A DNA stretch of 64,000 bases from contig NZ_JACHBY010000005.1 of assembly GCF_014200495.1 (NCBI RefSeq), positions 1-64,000 of the forward strand. The letters are read 5' to 3'. This document shows, piece by piece, positions 52,923-61,772 of this stretch (positions are counted from its first letter, which is position 1; each line of letters opens with the position of its first letter). The position numbers and the translations under genes were made by a program. The stretch comes from Mucilaginibacter geliditolerans (GTDB taxonomy: Bacteria; Bacteroidota; Bacteroidia; Sphingobacteriales; Sphingobacteriaceae). The notes beneath the pieces were generated by a model that was not told the DNA's origin, ran no database searches, and saw nothing but the letters and a program-made list of their open reading frames with translations.

Positions 52923-53696
52923 TTACCAATAAATAGGTGATCTGAAAAAAGCGGTAGGCGTTTGCCCGGTAAACAGCTTAAACTCTTTGTTAAAATGCGG
53001 CTGATCAAAATAGCCTGCACTGTAAGCCAATTCGGTAAAGTTTTGTGTCGATTTGCCAGCCACTATCACCGATCTCATTCTGATAATGGAAGAAAATTGT
53101 TTAGGCGATGCTCCTGTAGCTTTGCGGAACCGCTTTTCAAAAGCATCCTGGCTAATAAACAGATCATCAGCCAGCAGTTTTATTTTATAATAGCCATTGC
53201 TCATTTCTATTTTTTTAATGGCTGTTAGTATTAACCGGTCGGTTGCATGGTTTTGTAATTGAGTTAATAAAAACTGCTCAATCAAAAAAATGCGTTCGGT
53301 AGTCGTTTTGGCTTCGGCAAGCTGGTCTTCAATAGCAGTTAGTTTTTGCTTGCTGATAAAGTTTTCAAGTGCAACAGTATCATCATATAACTCATGCATC
53401 GGCACATTAAAAAATGCGGTAGCAGCAGCTTCATTAAATATAACCAGTATTGTACCCGCATCTTTCGAATAATTAATTATCCTTGCCGATTTACGTAAAC
53501 CTGAAAGTACAGACAGAGGCAACGTGTTTTTTGAACCGTTTACCAATTGGTTAACCTCACCTTTATACCTGAAAGCCATCACCAATGCTGTATCTGGCAA
53601 TATTTTATTTTCCGCACCATCGCCGCTTTCAATAACCAGGTATTTCCTGATGAAAGGTTTCAATATAGCTGCAGGCTCCTGGAAGTTAATTGTCAT
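52923..53696 (-). CDS. AraC-family transcriptional regulator
   Basis: Regulator of 257 aa with an N-terminal DUF6597-like domain (FQEPAAILKPFIRKYLVIESG; LPDTALVMAFRYKGEV) and a C-terminal AraC DNA-binding pair of helix-turn-helices (IKLLADDLFISQDAFEKRFRKATGASPKQF...LAYSAGYFDQPHFNKEFKLFTGQTP). It is first in the pair with the cyclase fusion gene and probably controls it. Confidence 0.92.
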   Translation of the reverse strand: MTINFQEPAAILKPFIRKYLVIESGDGAENKILPDTALVMAFRYKGEVNQLVNGSKNTLPLSVLSGLRKSARIINYSKDAGTILVIFNEAAATAFFNVPMHELYDDTVALENFISKQKLTAIEDQLAEAKTTTERIFLIEQFLLTQLQNHATDRLILTAIKKIEMSNGYYKIKLLADDLFISQDAFEKRFRKATGASPKQFSSIIRMRSVIVAGKSTQNFTELAYSAGYFDQPHFNKEFKLFTGQTPTAFFRSPIYW

Positions 53697-53858
53697 CTGA
53701 TGATGATATTGATTAATTATTAAAGATAAACAACAAAAAACATTTTATAATGTCAGCTATTGCACACATTTATATTATTGCAGAAAAATTACCCTTTTAA
53801 GTTTATTTAGCATCTGATTTTAAATGCCGACCTTCGCTACAAAGATATCAGCCTTAAA

Positions 53859-54827
53859 ATGCCATCAGACCCAAAACAATCCACTGCCGAAAAAGAAAAC
53901 TTACATCCACGTAATTTACATCGGCATGGTTATGATTTTGAACGACTTATTAAAGCTACACCCGCGTTGCGGCCGTTTGTAAAGCCCAATAAATACGGAA
54001 CAGAATCCATAAATTTTAGTGACCCCGATGCAGTAAAAACACTTAACAGGGCTTTGCTGAAGCAGTTTTATGGTGTTGATTACTGGGACATCCCGGCAGG
54101 ATATCTTTGTCCGCCAATACCGGGCCGGGCGGATTATATTCATTACATGGCCGATCTGTTGGGGGAGAGCAATAAAGGCGTTATCCCGACAGGCGATCTG
54201 GTAAACGTATTAGATATTGGTACCGGCGCTAATTGCGTGTACCCGATAATCGGCAATAGCGCGTATGGCTGGCAGTTTGTGGGGACTGATATCGACCCGG
54301 TTGCTATACAATCAGCCAATAAGATCATCGCTGAAAACCCGAAACTGAAAGATAATATCGTTACCCGCCTGCAAACCAATAAGGCCGATGTCTTTAAACG
54401 CGTAATTAAGCAAGGCGAGGTTTTTGACCTCAGCGTGTGTAACCCGCCTTTCCATGCATCATTGCAGGAGGCACAGGTAGGTACTAACAGAAAGTGGGAT
54501 AATTTAAACAGTACCAGGTCGCCTAAAGCGGTGCTTAATTTTGGCGGAAAGAACAATGAGCTCTGGTGCCCCGGTGGCGAGGCTATGTTCATCAGGCATA
54601 TGATTGAGCAAAGCGCGTTATTTACAAAAAGTGTGCTCTGGTTCTCAACGCTGGTATCGAAAAAAGATACACTTCCGGGCGTTTATAAGGCGCTACGAAG
54701 TGTAGAAGCTGTTGATGTTAAAACCATCAGCATGTCGCAGGGTCAAAAAGTAAGCCGCATTGTCGCCTGGACATTTTTGAACGAACGGGAACAGGCAGCA
54801 TGGAGAAGTAGTCATTGGGAAAAATAA
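53859..54827 (+). CDS. rlmF: 23S rRNA (adenine-1618-N6)-methyltransferase RlmF
   Basis: Methyltransferase of 322 aa that methylates A1618 of 23S rRNA with SAM. Family landmarks: LHPRNLHRHGYDFERLI near the N terminus, DYWDIPAGYLCPPIPGRADYIHY, motif I VLDIGTGANCVYPIIG, DIDPVAIQSAN, and the catalytic NPPF in DLSVCNPPFHASLQEA. All are present and the length is as expected. A terminator follows at 54856. Confidence 0.95.
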   Translation: MPSDPKQSTAEKENLHPRNLHRHGYDFERLIKATPALRPFVKPNKYGTESINFSDPDAVKTLNRALLKQFYGVDYWDIPAGYLCPPIPGRADYIHYMADLLGESNKGVIPTGDLVNVLDIGTGANCVYPIIGNSAYGWQFVGTDIDPVAIQSANKIIAENPKLKDNIVTRLQTNKADVFKRVIKQGEVFDLSVCNPPFHASLQEAQVGTNRKWDNLNSTRSPKAVLNFGGKNNELWCPGGEAMFIRHMIEQSALFTKSVLWFSTLVSKKDTLPGVYKALRSVEAVDVKTISMSQGQKVSRIVAWTFLNEREQAAWRSSHWEK

Positions 54828-54855
54828 ATAACCGGTCGTAAAACTATAAGAATTT

Positions 54856-54887
54856 AAGCCTGCGGTAGATTTATCGCAGGCTTTTTT
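54856..54887 (+). terminator. Terminator of rlmF
   Basis: AAGCCTGCG and CGCAGGCTT pair around GTAGATTTAT, followed by TTTT. Confidence 0.85.
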
Positions 54888-54940
54888 GTTTTTTTATCAG
54901 AAATAATAAAAAAACATAGCATTGCTATTGTACATTGTAT

Positions 54941-54956
54941 TACTATGTATTACATT
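54941..54956 (+). promoter_or_regulatory. Putative PadR operator 2
   Basis: TACTATGTATTACATT contains the perfect dyad ATGTATTACAT (54945-54955), with an overlapping TGTATTAC direct repeat before it. It lies 8 nt before the padR ATG and shares TACTATGTATT with the sites at 14342-14363 and 55900-55914. Confidence 0.6.
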
Positions 54957-54962
54957 TGTTGT

Positions 54963-55298
54963 ATGAATAATGAATTTGTGCAGAACTGGTTTTCCCAGGT
55001 AAAGAAAGGGACGTTATCCTATATCATCCTCATCATATTGGATGAGAAGGAGTATTATGGCTATGAGCTGGTGCAGGAGATAAAAATTCATACCACGCTT
55101 GAGGTTGCTGAAGGCACCTTATACCCTTTATTAAACAGACTGAAAACCGAAGGCATTGTTGATTCCAAATGGATAGAGCAGGAATCGGGTATACCGCGCA
55201 AGTATTATACATTAAGCCAGGAGGGGAGAGCTACTTTAACAGAAATGAAGAAGATCTGGTCGGCATTAGGAACCGCCATTCAAAAAATACAAAAATGA
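54963..55298 (+). CDS. PadR-family transcriptional repressor (DUF1700 operon)
   Basis: Winged-helix regulator of 111 aa from the ATG at 54963 (an ATG 18 nt upstream lies inside the operator). PadR motifs are clear: KKGTLSYIILIILDEKEYYGYELVQEI, EVAEGTLYPLLNRLKTEGIV, and SGIPRKYYTLSQEGRATL. Its stop overlaps the next ATG by four bases (ATGA). It should repress its own operon and probably also the CPBP gene, which has the same operator core. Confidence 0.93.
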   Translation: MNNEFVQNWFSQVKKGTLSYIILIILDEKEYYGYELVQEIKIHTTLEVAEGTLYPLLNRLKTEGIVDSKWIEQESGIPRKYYTLSQEGRATLTEMKKIWSALGTAIQKIQK

Positions 55299-55873
55299 AG
55301 AGAATAATTTTTAATAACCCAACCGCACAGCGTATTTATGATGATTACATTGCCCGTGTTAACCGGTGCATAGGCATATTATCAACCGAAGATCAGCGCG
55401 AGTTGCTGATGGAATTTAATAGCCATATTTATGAAGCTACCCACAATACTCCGCCCGAAAACGAAGTTGAGGTGCTAATGGATACCCTCGATAAATTGGG
55501 AGCGCCCGAAGTAGTATTACAGCCAGCCGTGGCGCATAAAAAAGTAGTACAGGCCACACGGTCTTTTAACCCTAAACATGTGGTGGAGGCTATTTATCTC
55601 AATATTTTTAACGGCGTGGGCTATTTTATTTGGGGAGTGGTCTACCTGTTGATATTAGCTTTTGGCTCACTAGCCATTATCAAGCTTATTGCGCCGGAAC
55701 ATACAGGGTTCTTTTTAAATGGCGGTCATTATTTTGTTTTTGGTTACACCAGCAATCTGCCTGCAGGCGCTACCGAAGTATTGGGCGACTGGTTTATTGT
55801 TGCGGTTTTTGCCTTAATGTGCATATTCTATTTTTTAAACACACTGCTATTTCGCTTACTAAAGGGGAAATAG
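55295..55873 (+). CDS. DUF1700/HAAS-like membrane protein
   Basis: Protein of 192 aa from the ATG overlapping the padR stop; the longer upstream frame is a shadow of padR. The N-terminal helical part (RIYDDYIARVNRCIGILSTEDQRELLMEFNSHIYE, then ENEVEVLMDTLDKLGAPEVVLQP) is the HAAS-like region of DUF1700 proteins, which are routinely coded after PadR. Three hydrophobic segments follow (about 105-135 as one or two, and 160-180). It may sense or change membrane state. Confidence 0.85.
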   Translation: MKRIIFNNPTAQRIYDDYIARVNRCIGILSTEDQRELLMEFNSHIYEATHNTPPENEVEVLMDTLDKLGAPEVVLQPAVAHKKVVQATRSFNPKHVVEAIYLNIFNGVGYFIWGVVYLLILAFGSLAIIKLIAPEHTGFFLNGGHYFVFGYTSNLPAGATEVLGDWFIVAVFALMCIFYFLNTLLFRLLKGK

Positions 55874-55899
55874 CTTATTTGGATACACATACATCGTTA

Positions 55900-55914
55900 T
55901 ACTATGTATTAATG
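55900..55914 (+). promoter_or_regulatory. Putative PadR operator 3
   Basis: TACTATGTATTAATG, 16 nt before the CPBP ATG. Together with ATACAT at 55889-55894 it makes an inverted pair around 9 bp. Confidence 0.5.
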
Positions 55915-55929
55915 TTTAACTAAACTATT

Positions 55930-56799
55930 ATGAACACAATATTAAAACAAACAGACAATTCATTGTCTACAGTTAAGGTGGTCCTGTACACAATTGCGTG
56001 TATAGGTATATTTATACTAACAGCCATAGTTTGCGAACTGTTGACCTCATGGATTAGCATCAGTCCACTCAAAATTGCAGTAAGGGAAGTTTTATTGAGG
56101 ATGCCCTTAACTGTTCTATCCCTGCACTATTTCGCGCGGAGGATTATCAAGGCCTATGATCCATCTGTAATTTATGGGCGAATAACTGCAATAAATGCTT
56201 TGAAATGGATAGTAATCAGTTTCGTTTTACCCTTGAGCATCTGGTTGTTTTATTATGTGTTTCATTTTATTGTGCCTTTTCAGCACACCGTTTTATTGAG
56301 TGCAGCAGATCAGCTGGGATTGTTTATAAAATGGTGTTCCATTTCAATTGTAGCCGGTGTAACCGAGGAGGTATTATTCAGGGGGCATTTGTTCATGATC
56401 ATCAGCAGCAGGTGCTCAAAATTAAGGGCCATGCTGATCACATCGCTCATATTCGGCCTGGTTCATATTGCTATGCTGCCAATAATCACTGTCGGCGATA
56501 TAGCTATTGTACTAGTAGGCGGCATTATAGCAGGTATGATGTTTTCCGTTATTTATCTCAGCACAAAAACCATTTGGTATGCTGCTATAGTGCACGTGGT
56601 ATGGGATATTTTTTTCATCGGCAAAATAACCACGCTCGCCACCACGCAGGCTGATGCAAACAATGCTATCATGTCTTTTAAATTAAACTCGCATAGCTTA
56701 TTATTGACAGGAGGCAATTTTGGTATGGAAGCAGGCTTGCCTTGTTTATTAGTTTATTTGCTGGTGATAGCAGTGCTGTATCGCAAAGTATTGCGATAG
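55930..56799 (+). CDS. CPBP-family intramembrane glutamic endopeptidase
   Basis: Polytopic membrane protease of 289 aa with about seven helices. The Abi/CPBP motifs are EEVLFRGHLFM (Glu-Glu and Arg), FGLVHIAM (His) and IVHVVWDIFFIG (His and Asp). All active-site residues are seen. It lies 56 nt after the DUF1700 gene and has its own PadR-like operator, so it is probably part of the same regulon. Substrate unknown. Confidence 0.9.
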   Translation: MNTILKQTDNSLSTVKVVLYTIACIGIFILTAIVCELLTSWISISPLKIAVREVLLRMPLTVLSLHYFARRIIKAYDPSVIYGRITAINALKWIVISFVLPLSIWLFYYVFHFIVPFQHTVLLSAADQLGLFIKWCSISIVAGVTEEVLFRGHLFMIISSRCSKLRAMLITSLIFGLVHIAMLPIITVGDIAIVLVGGIIAGMMFSVIYLSTKTIWYAAIVHVVWDIFFIGKITTLATTQADANNAIMSFKLNSHSLLLTGGNFGMEAGLPCLLVYLLVIAVLYRKVLR

Positions 56800-56800
56800 C

Positions 56801-57184
56801 TTATTTTACAAAACCGTTATAAGGTTTATTCCGGAGCATGGCCCAAGTCCTGTCGTACGATACCGTGTAATGTACTATTACAATTGCGGCTATTATATAA
56901 CTTAGGGTAATGTAATTCAAAGTAAATAATATCCAAACGGTTAGGGCAAACAGGCCCAGTTCCATCAATAGCCTGATCAATCCGGGTGTTTTAACCGGCG
57001 CAGCTCCGGGATCATTCGGGATCCTGAAAATACCCCATAATGTTGCGGCTATTGCGGGCAGTATGAGTGCCGCTGCGTATTGTTCCCATCCCACAAATAA
57101 ATGCCAGCCCCACATACCGAATGCGGCTAATATAATCAGTTCTAATAAAAATCGTACGCCAAGGTTTACCGGGTTTTTGTTCAT
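56801..57184 (-). CDS. YrdB-family (DUF2568) membrane protein
   Basis: Membrane protein of 127 aa with four predicted helices, matching DUF2568/YrdB: NLGVRFLLELIILAAFGMWGW, GIFRIPNDPG loop, and RLLMELGLFALTVWILF. The function of the family is unknown. It follows the MocR gene by 6 nt on the same strand and is convergent with the CPBP gene, 1 nt between the stops. Confidence 0.9.
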   Translation of the reverse strand: MNKNPVNLGVRFLLELIILAAFGMWGWHLFVGWEQYAAALILPAIAATLWGIFRIPNDPGAAPVKTPGLIRLLMELGLFALTVWILFTLNYITLSYIIAAIVIVHYTVSYDRTWAMLRNKPYNGFVK

Positions 57185-57190
57185 GAGTGT

Positions 57191-58681
57191 TTAAATTATT
57201 TCGCTTACTTTTTTAATGGCCTTGCTAAAAATAGCTACGGCGTCTTCCAGTTCCTGTTCATTTAGTGATGCAAAACCAATGCGTACAGAGTTACATTTAT
57301 TGCTCCTGTCGTGATAATAATCCTGACCAGCGCTAATGGTAAGTCCCAACTCCGAGGCTTTTTGTGCCACTTTTACCGGGTCAATACCCTGCTTATAATT
57401 TACCCAGATAGCAAAGCCTCCATCTGGAACTTTGAATGTAATATAATCGCCCAGCTGCTTATTTAGAAGCCCGCAGAGCGTGTCGCGTCGTTCGTGGTAT
57501 AGTTTGTTGGCTTTTTTCAGATGGCGGCCGATATCGCCGTTTTTAAGCAGATTTGCCATAGCTTCCTCCAGTAGTTGTTCCCCCTGGCGGTCTATCAGTT
57601 TACGGAGTTTGATCGCCTGGATCAAAAAGTTTGGAGGCGCTATCATAAAGCCAATACGGATACCCGGTGCTATGGTTTTACAAAAAGAACCAACATATAT
57701 CACATTGCCGCAAGTGTCGATACTGGCTAAGGGTAATATAGGGCTGCCCGAATATTGAAAATCGAAATCATAATCATCCTCAATAATGGCGAACTTATAT
57801 TTCTTGGCCAGTTCCAGCAACCGGATGCGCCTTTCGGAGCTCAATGTAGCCGTTGTAGGTGTATGGTGATGAGGGATCACATACAGCATTTTTACTTTTT
57901 TGCTTTTACATATTGCTTCAACTGCATCCATATCTAACCCATGCTCATCAACGGGTACCAGTTCAAGTTTTGCCCCGCTGTGCTCAAATATTTCGTTAGC
58001 GCCATTATAGCCGGGATCTCCGACAATTACTACGTCATTTTTTGATAACAGCACCTGTGCGGTAAGGTACAGTGCCATCTGTACGCCCTTTGTGATCAAT
58101 ATGTCAGCAGCGGTAACATTTAATCCTCTTGTTGCCGAAAGGAATTTAGCCAGTTCGGTTCTGAAATTTAAAGAGCCCTGCTCGGGTCCGTACATGAGAT
58201 AGGTAGGAGTAAAGCGATAACTGGCAAATCTGCGGTATTCCCGCACCATTAGCTCAACCGGGGCAATGCGTGTATCCGGGAAACCATCATTAAAAATAAG
58301 ATTGCCATCTGCGGGTTTATTAAACAAACTGGCAACCTGTATCTTATCCGGAACAGGGAAGGAAGTTTCCGCAGCCAGCGCATGGCTCTGAATAGTAGCA
58401 GCCAGGCGCCTTGGTACAATATCGGGCAGGTTTTTAGCTACAAATATTCCCTTACGGGGATAAATATCTATCCAGCTTTGCGCATATAATTCATCATAGG
58501 CCGATACTATGGTTTGCCTGTGCACTTGTAAACTTTTTGCAAGCACCCTGCTTGCGGGTAATGGTGCTCCCGGTTTTAAAATTCCCTGGCGGATATGGTT
58601 GATGATGCCATTTGAAACCTGCAGGTAAACAGGTATGGCAAGTGTTTTATCAATGGTTATTAAACTTTCTGTTAAAGCCAT
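57191..58681 (-). CDS. MocR/PdxR-family regulator (GntR HTH fused to aminotransferase fold)
   Basis: Regulator of 496 aa from the ATG at 58681; a longer frame upstream lacks the family start. Residues about 10-80 form a GntR winged helix (IPVYLQVSNGIINHIRQGILKPGAPLPASRVLAKSLQVHRQTIVSAYDEL), and about 115-490 a fold-type I aminotransferase domain (PDTRIAPVELMVREYRRFA; VTKGV-like loop; EDDYDFDFQYSG; PLP Lys in YVGSFCKTIAPGIRIGF). It should bind pyridoxal phosphate as effector. It is divergent from the DoxX-EamA-AhpD-MBL operon, with CTGGACCAG repeats in between, and co-directional with yrdB 6 nt downstream. Confidence 0.93.
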   Translation of the reverse strand: MALTESLITIDKTLAIPVYLQVSNGIINHIRQGILKPGAPLPASRVLAKSLQVHRQTIVSAYDELYAQSWIDIYPRKGIFVAKNLPDIVPRRLAATIQSHALAAETSFPVPDKIQVASLFNKPADGNLIFNDGFPDTRIAPVELMVREYRRFASYRFTPTYLMYGPEQGSLNFRTELAKFLSATRGLNVTAADILITKGVQMALYLTAQVLLSKNDVVIVGDPGYNGANEIFEHSGAKLELVPVDEHGLDMDAVEAICKSKKVKMLYVIPHHHTPTTATLSSERRIRLLELAKKYKFAIIEDDYDFDFQYSGSPILPLASIDTCGNVIYVGSFCKTIAPGIRIGFMIAPPNFLIQAIKLRKLIDRQGEQLLEEAMANLLKNGDIGRHLKKANKLYHERRDTLCGLLNKQLGDYITFKVPDGGFAIWVNYKQGIDPVKVAQKASELGLTISAGQDYYHDRSNKCNSVRIGFASLNEQELEDAVAIFSKAIKKVSEII

Positions 58682-58783
58682 ATTGTAGCAAAATATATTC
58701 AATATGCTAACCATAATTAAGCTTAAAGTCAGCGTATTGTAAATTGAAATACTAAAGTATGTATAATATTTATTTCCTGCATG

Positions 58784-58829
58784 CTGGACCAGCCGCTTTG
58801 TTGTTTCTGGACCAGTTGTATGGGCCAGC
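58784..58829 (+). promoter_or_regulatory. Putative MocR operators (CTGGACCAG repeats)
   Basis: CTGGACCAG at 58784-58792 and 58807-58815 (23 bp apart) and a related TGGGCCAGC at 58821-58829. CTGGAC direct repeats are known binding elements of the MocR-family regulator TauR. A promoter, TTG at 58816 and TAACTTTA at 58837-58844, overlaps or abuts the sites. Confidence 0.65.
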
Positions 58830-58865
58830 ATCTACGTAACTTTATACTAACAAAAAGAAGATAGT

Positions 58866-59357
58866 ATGATCAGTCAGCAATATAAATATCAATCAGTATA
58901 CCTGAGATTAGCTATAGGCAGCGCCTATTTATGGGAAGTGGCCGACAGGCTTGGCCTGTTAGGCGCTCACGGGCAGCCACATGTAGGCTGGGGCGATTGG
59001 CAACATTTCCTGAACTACTCAAAACAGGTAATGGCATTTTTACCTGTTAGTTTTATCCCATTTCTTTCAGTTTTAGCCACTCTGGGCGAGGCAACTTTTG
59101 GCATCCTGCTGATTATAGGCCTGTTTACCCGTTTCGCAGCTATAGGCAGCGGAATATTAAGCTTTTGCTTTGCCGTATCAATGGCTATTTCATTTGGTAT
59201 CGATTCGCCATTGGGTTATTCAGTTTTTACGCTGAGCGCGGCCAGTTTTTTACTCGCTGGCATACCAAACTACAAATGGAGCATTGATGCCTGGCGCTCG
59301 TTAAGATCATTGAACAACCAGTTAGCTGATTATCAACAAAACGCAATTTTAAATTAA
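58866..59357 (+). CDS. DoxX-family membrane protein
   Basis: Inner-membrane protein of 163 aa with four predicted helices: YLRLAIGSAYLWEVADRL, LATLGEATFGILLIIGLF, GILSFCFAVSMAISF and TLSAASFLLAGIP. This is a DoxX-like member, larger than the product of 22647-23054. First gene of an operon (EamA after 33 nt, AhpD-like after 26 nt, MBL after 13 nt) divergent from mocR. Its role is probably redox- or metabolite-related; inference from family only. Confidence 0.85.
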   Translation: MISQQYKYQSVYLRLAIGSAYLWEVADRLGLLGAHGQPHVGWGDWQHFLNYSKQVMAFLPVSFIPFLSVLATLGEATFGILLIIGLFTRFAAIGSGILSFCFAVSMAISFGIDSPLGYSVFTLSAASFLLAGIPNYKWSIDAWRSLRSLNNQLADYQQNAILN

Positions 59358-59390
59358 TCCAGACTCCTAACCTTTTAAATTATCATCATC

Positions 59391-60410
59391 ATGATACAGT
59401 CTTCAAATAAAACATCCGCGCTTTTAGTAATTATAGCCTTTGCCATTGTTTACGTGGTATGGGGCTCTACTTACTTTTTTATACAAATGGCCATTCATGG
59501 CTTTCCGCCAATGCTTATGGGCGCTTTCCGTTACCTTACAGCCGGCATTTTAATGCTGATATGGTGCCGCATAAAAGGCGACAAACTTTGGGTGTGGAAG
59601 GATATTAAAACATCGGCCGTTTGTGGTTTGCTGATGCTGTTTGTTGCTACCGGCGTAGTTATATGGGTTGAGCGTACCTTACCCAGCGCCATGGTTGCCA
59701 TAATGGTTTCGGCCAATCCGGTATGGTTTGTAATACTGGACAGAGCAAACTGGAAGATCAACCTAAAAAACAGATCAACCATAGCGGGCATCATCCTCGG
59801 CTTCTCAGGCGTGCTTTTACTTTTCAGCGAAGCTATTGAAAGATCATTGAACGGCTCATTAGGCCATGCGCAATTAATGGGCTTGTTGTTATTGATCCTG
59901 AGCCCTATCGCCTGGTCAGCAGGGTCGCTTTACTCAAAAAAGAACGCCGTTAATGCCCCTGCCCGTTTAAATGTTGCGTGGCAAATGATCATTGCCGGGT
60001 TGGCGTTTATCCCGGCAAGTGCTTTGCATAACGAGTATAGTACATTCCATTTTAGCCAGGTGCCTGCGCATGCATGGTTTGCTTTGGTTTATCTGATTCT
60101 TTTTGGGTCGATAGCCGCCTTTAGCGCTTATGTATGGTTGCTGGGTGTAAGACCGGCCACACAGGTAAGTACACACTCTTATGTAAACCCGGTAATAGCT
60201 GTATTGCTTGGCATGGGTTTTAATAATGAGCACATCACGTTGCTACAGATCTTTGGCTTGTTGGTGATATTGGTTAGCGTATTGCTGGTGAACCTGTCGA
60301 AATATGGCCCGGCATTTAAAAACCGGATGGTGAATATCTGGGGTTCCATTAAAAGTTTAAATCCATTCGCAAAAAAAGAAAAAATAGCGGAAGCTTGCTG
60401 CCAGTCGTAA
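59391..60410 (+). CDS. EamA-family (DMT superfamily) transporter
   Basis: Permease of 339 aa with ten predicted helices in two EamA repeats: first VVWGSTYFFIQMAIHGFPPMLMGAFRYL, second near residue 165 (SPIAWSAGSLYSKKNA and STHSYVNPVIAVLLG). It probably exports a metabolite or drug. It is second in the operon under the MocR-divergent promoter. Confidence 0.92.
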   Translation: MIQSSNKTSALLVIIAFAIVYVVWGSTYFFIQMAIHGFPPMLMGAFRYLTAGILMLIWCRIKGDKLWVWKDIKTSAVCGLLMLFVATGVVIWVERTLPSAMVAIMVSANPVWFVILDRANWKINLKNRSTIAGIILGFSGVLLLFSEAIERSLNGSLGHAQLMGLLLLILSPIAWSAGSLYSKKNAVNAPARLNVAWQMIIAGLAFIPASALHNEYSTFHFSQVPAHAWFALVYLILFGSIAAFSAYVWLLGVRPATQVSTHSYVNPVIAVLLGMGFNNEHITLLQIFGLLVILVSVLLVNLSKYGPAFKNRMVNIWGSIKSLNPFAKKEKIAEACCQS

Positions 60411-60436
60411 TTATATAAACCTATCAAACAAAACAC

Positions 60437-60880
60437 ATGAAACTACGAATGAAAATTAATGAAGCCGAGCCCCGCATATACAAGGCAATGGCTGTAGCTG
60501 ATAATCAATTGCCTGAGTTTGATATCCCACAAAAAACGCAGGAACTGATCAGGATACGGGTATCACAGATTAATGGCTGCGGTTATTGTATAGACTACCA
60601 TACCAAGGATGCCATAAAGCTTGGCGAAACAACCCAGCGCCTTTTCGCGCTGGCCGCCTGGTGGGAAACTCCCTTTTTTACCGAAGAAGAGCAAGCGGTA
60701 TTGAAACTAGCCGAAGAAGTAACACGCATCAGTGAGCATGGTGTTTCAGACGAAACTTTTAACAATGCGTTAAGTTTGCTTGGCGAAAAGAAACTGGCCC
60801 AGGTTATATTTATAACCACAACAATCAACAGCTGGAACAGGATCGCCATCTCCATGCACATGGTTGCCGGGCAAGATTAA
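60437..60880 (+). CDS. Carboxymuconolactone decarboxylase/AhpD-like protein
   Basis: Protein of 147 aa with the AhpD-type redox motif in NGCGYCIDYHTKDAIK (Cys-x-x-Cys with a nearby His) near residues 50-60 and the second-half helix FFTEEEQAVLKLAEEV. Such enzymes reduce peroxides or alkylhydroperoxidase partners. It is third in the operon. The catalytic Cys pair and His are intact. Confidence 0.9.
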   Translation: MKLRMKINEAEPRIYKAMAVADNQLPEFDIPQKTQELIRIRVSQINGCGYCIDYHTKDAIKLGETTQRLFALAAWWETPFFTEEEQAVLKLAEEVTRISEHGVSDETFNNALSLLGEKKLAQVIFITTTINSWNRIAISMHMVAGQD

Positions 60881-60893
60881 AAATAGATTCACC

Positions 60894-61703
60894 ATGACCA
60901 TAAATAACCTATGTAAAACATGCGGCACAGAATATCCGCAGGGGGATGAATCCCCAAAAACTTGCCCGATATGTGATGACGACCGTCAATATCTACCCGA
61001 AAATGGCCAGCAATGGACTAACTATAATGAGCTAAGCACCAATCATAAAGTTGTTATAACCGAACTAACACCGGTTTTGTACGCTATTAAAATAGAACCG
61101 GCATTTGCACTGGGACAAAGGGCATTATTGGTGCTGAGTGAACAGGGCAATATTTTGTGGGATTGCATCCCTTTGCTGGATGAACCGTCGATTGAATTTA
61201 TCAGGTCGAAAGGCGGGTTAAAGGCCATTGCGTTTTCTCATCCGCATTATTACAGCACCATGAACCGCTGGGCTGAAGTGTTTGATTGCTCCGTATATAT
61301 TCACCAGTTAGATGAGCCATGGGTATTTAACAGTGGCAGTAGTATCCAATTTTGGCGAGGCGATGAAAAGCCTTTGTGGGATGGTATGCAGATAGTTCAC
61401 ACTGGAGGCCATTTTCCCGGTAGTTGCATTTTAAAGGTGGATGGGCTGTCAGCAAAAGGTGGCCTACTTTGTGGGGATAGTCTATATGTAGCCCGGAGCA
61501 AAAGGCATATTGCCATCATGTACAGCTACCCTAACCAGATCCCATTGCTGGCAAATGAATTAAAGGAAACCATAAGAAAGGTTTCGGAGCAGGAGTTTGA
61601 TACCATTTACGGCGCATTCGACTGGCAAAATCTAAAGGGTAATGCCGGGGAGGTATTCAAAAACTCCGTTGAGCGGTACCAGGAGAGTTGTTTACAATTT
61701 TGA
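60894..61703 (+). CDS. MBL-fold protein with N-terminal zinc-ribbon-like part
   Basis: Protein of 269 aa from the ATG at 60894 (30 nt of frame before it belong to the previous gene's end). The N terminus has a four-Cys ribbon (CKTCGTEYPQ...CPICDDD). The metallo-beta-lactamase fold follows, but the usual HxHxDH reads SHPHYYST, so the Asp ligand is replaced. HTGGHFPGSC, CGDSLYVARSKRH and MYSYPNQIP are kept. Known relatives with the same SHPHYYS pattern are not lactamases; the substrate is unknown. Fourth gene of the MocR-divergent operon. Confidence 0.85.
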   Translation: MTINNLCKTCGTEYPQGDESPKTCPICDDDRQYLPENGQQWTNYNELSTNHKVVITELTPVLYAIKIEPAFALGQRALLVLSEQGNILWDCIPLLDEPSIEFIRSKGGLKAIAFSHPHYYSTMNRWAEVFDCSVYIHQLDEPWVFNSGSSIQFWRGDEKPLWDGMQIVHTGGHFPGSCILKVDGLSAKGGLLCGDSLYVARSKRHIAIMYSYPNQIPLLANELKETIRKVSEQEFDTIYGAFDWQNLKGNAGEVFKNSVERYQESCLQF

Positions 61704-61772
61704 TTGACGGGTTAAACCATCGTCATAGCTTTTGGTCATTATATTATAAAAGCTTACAAAATATAAAAGACC

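Noticed and set aside
60894..61703. A second beta-lactamase
   Set aside because: The zinc motif lacks the needed Asp, and the length and ribbon fit a different MBL subgroup.
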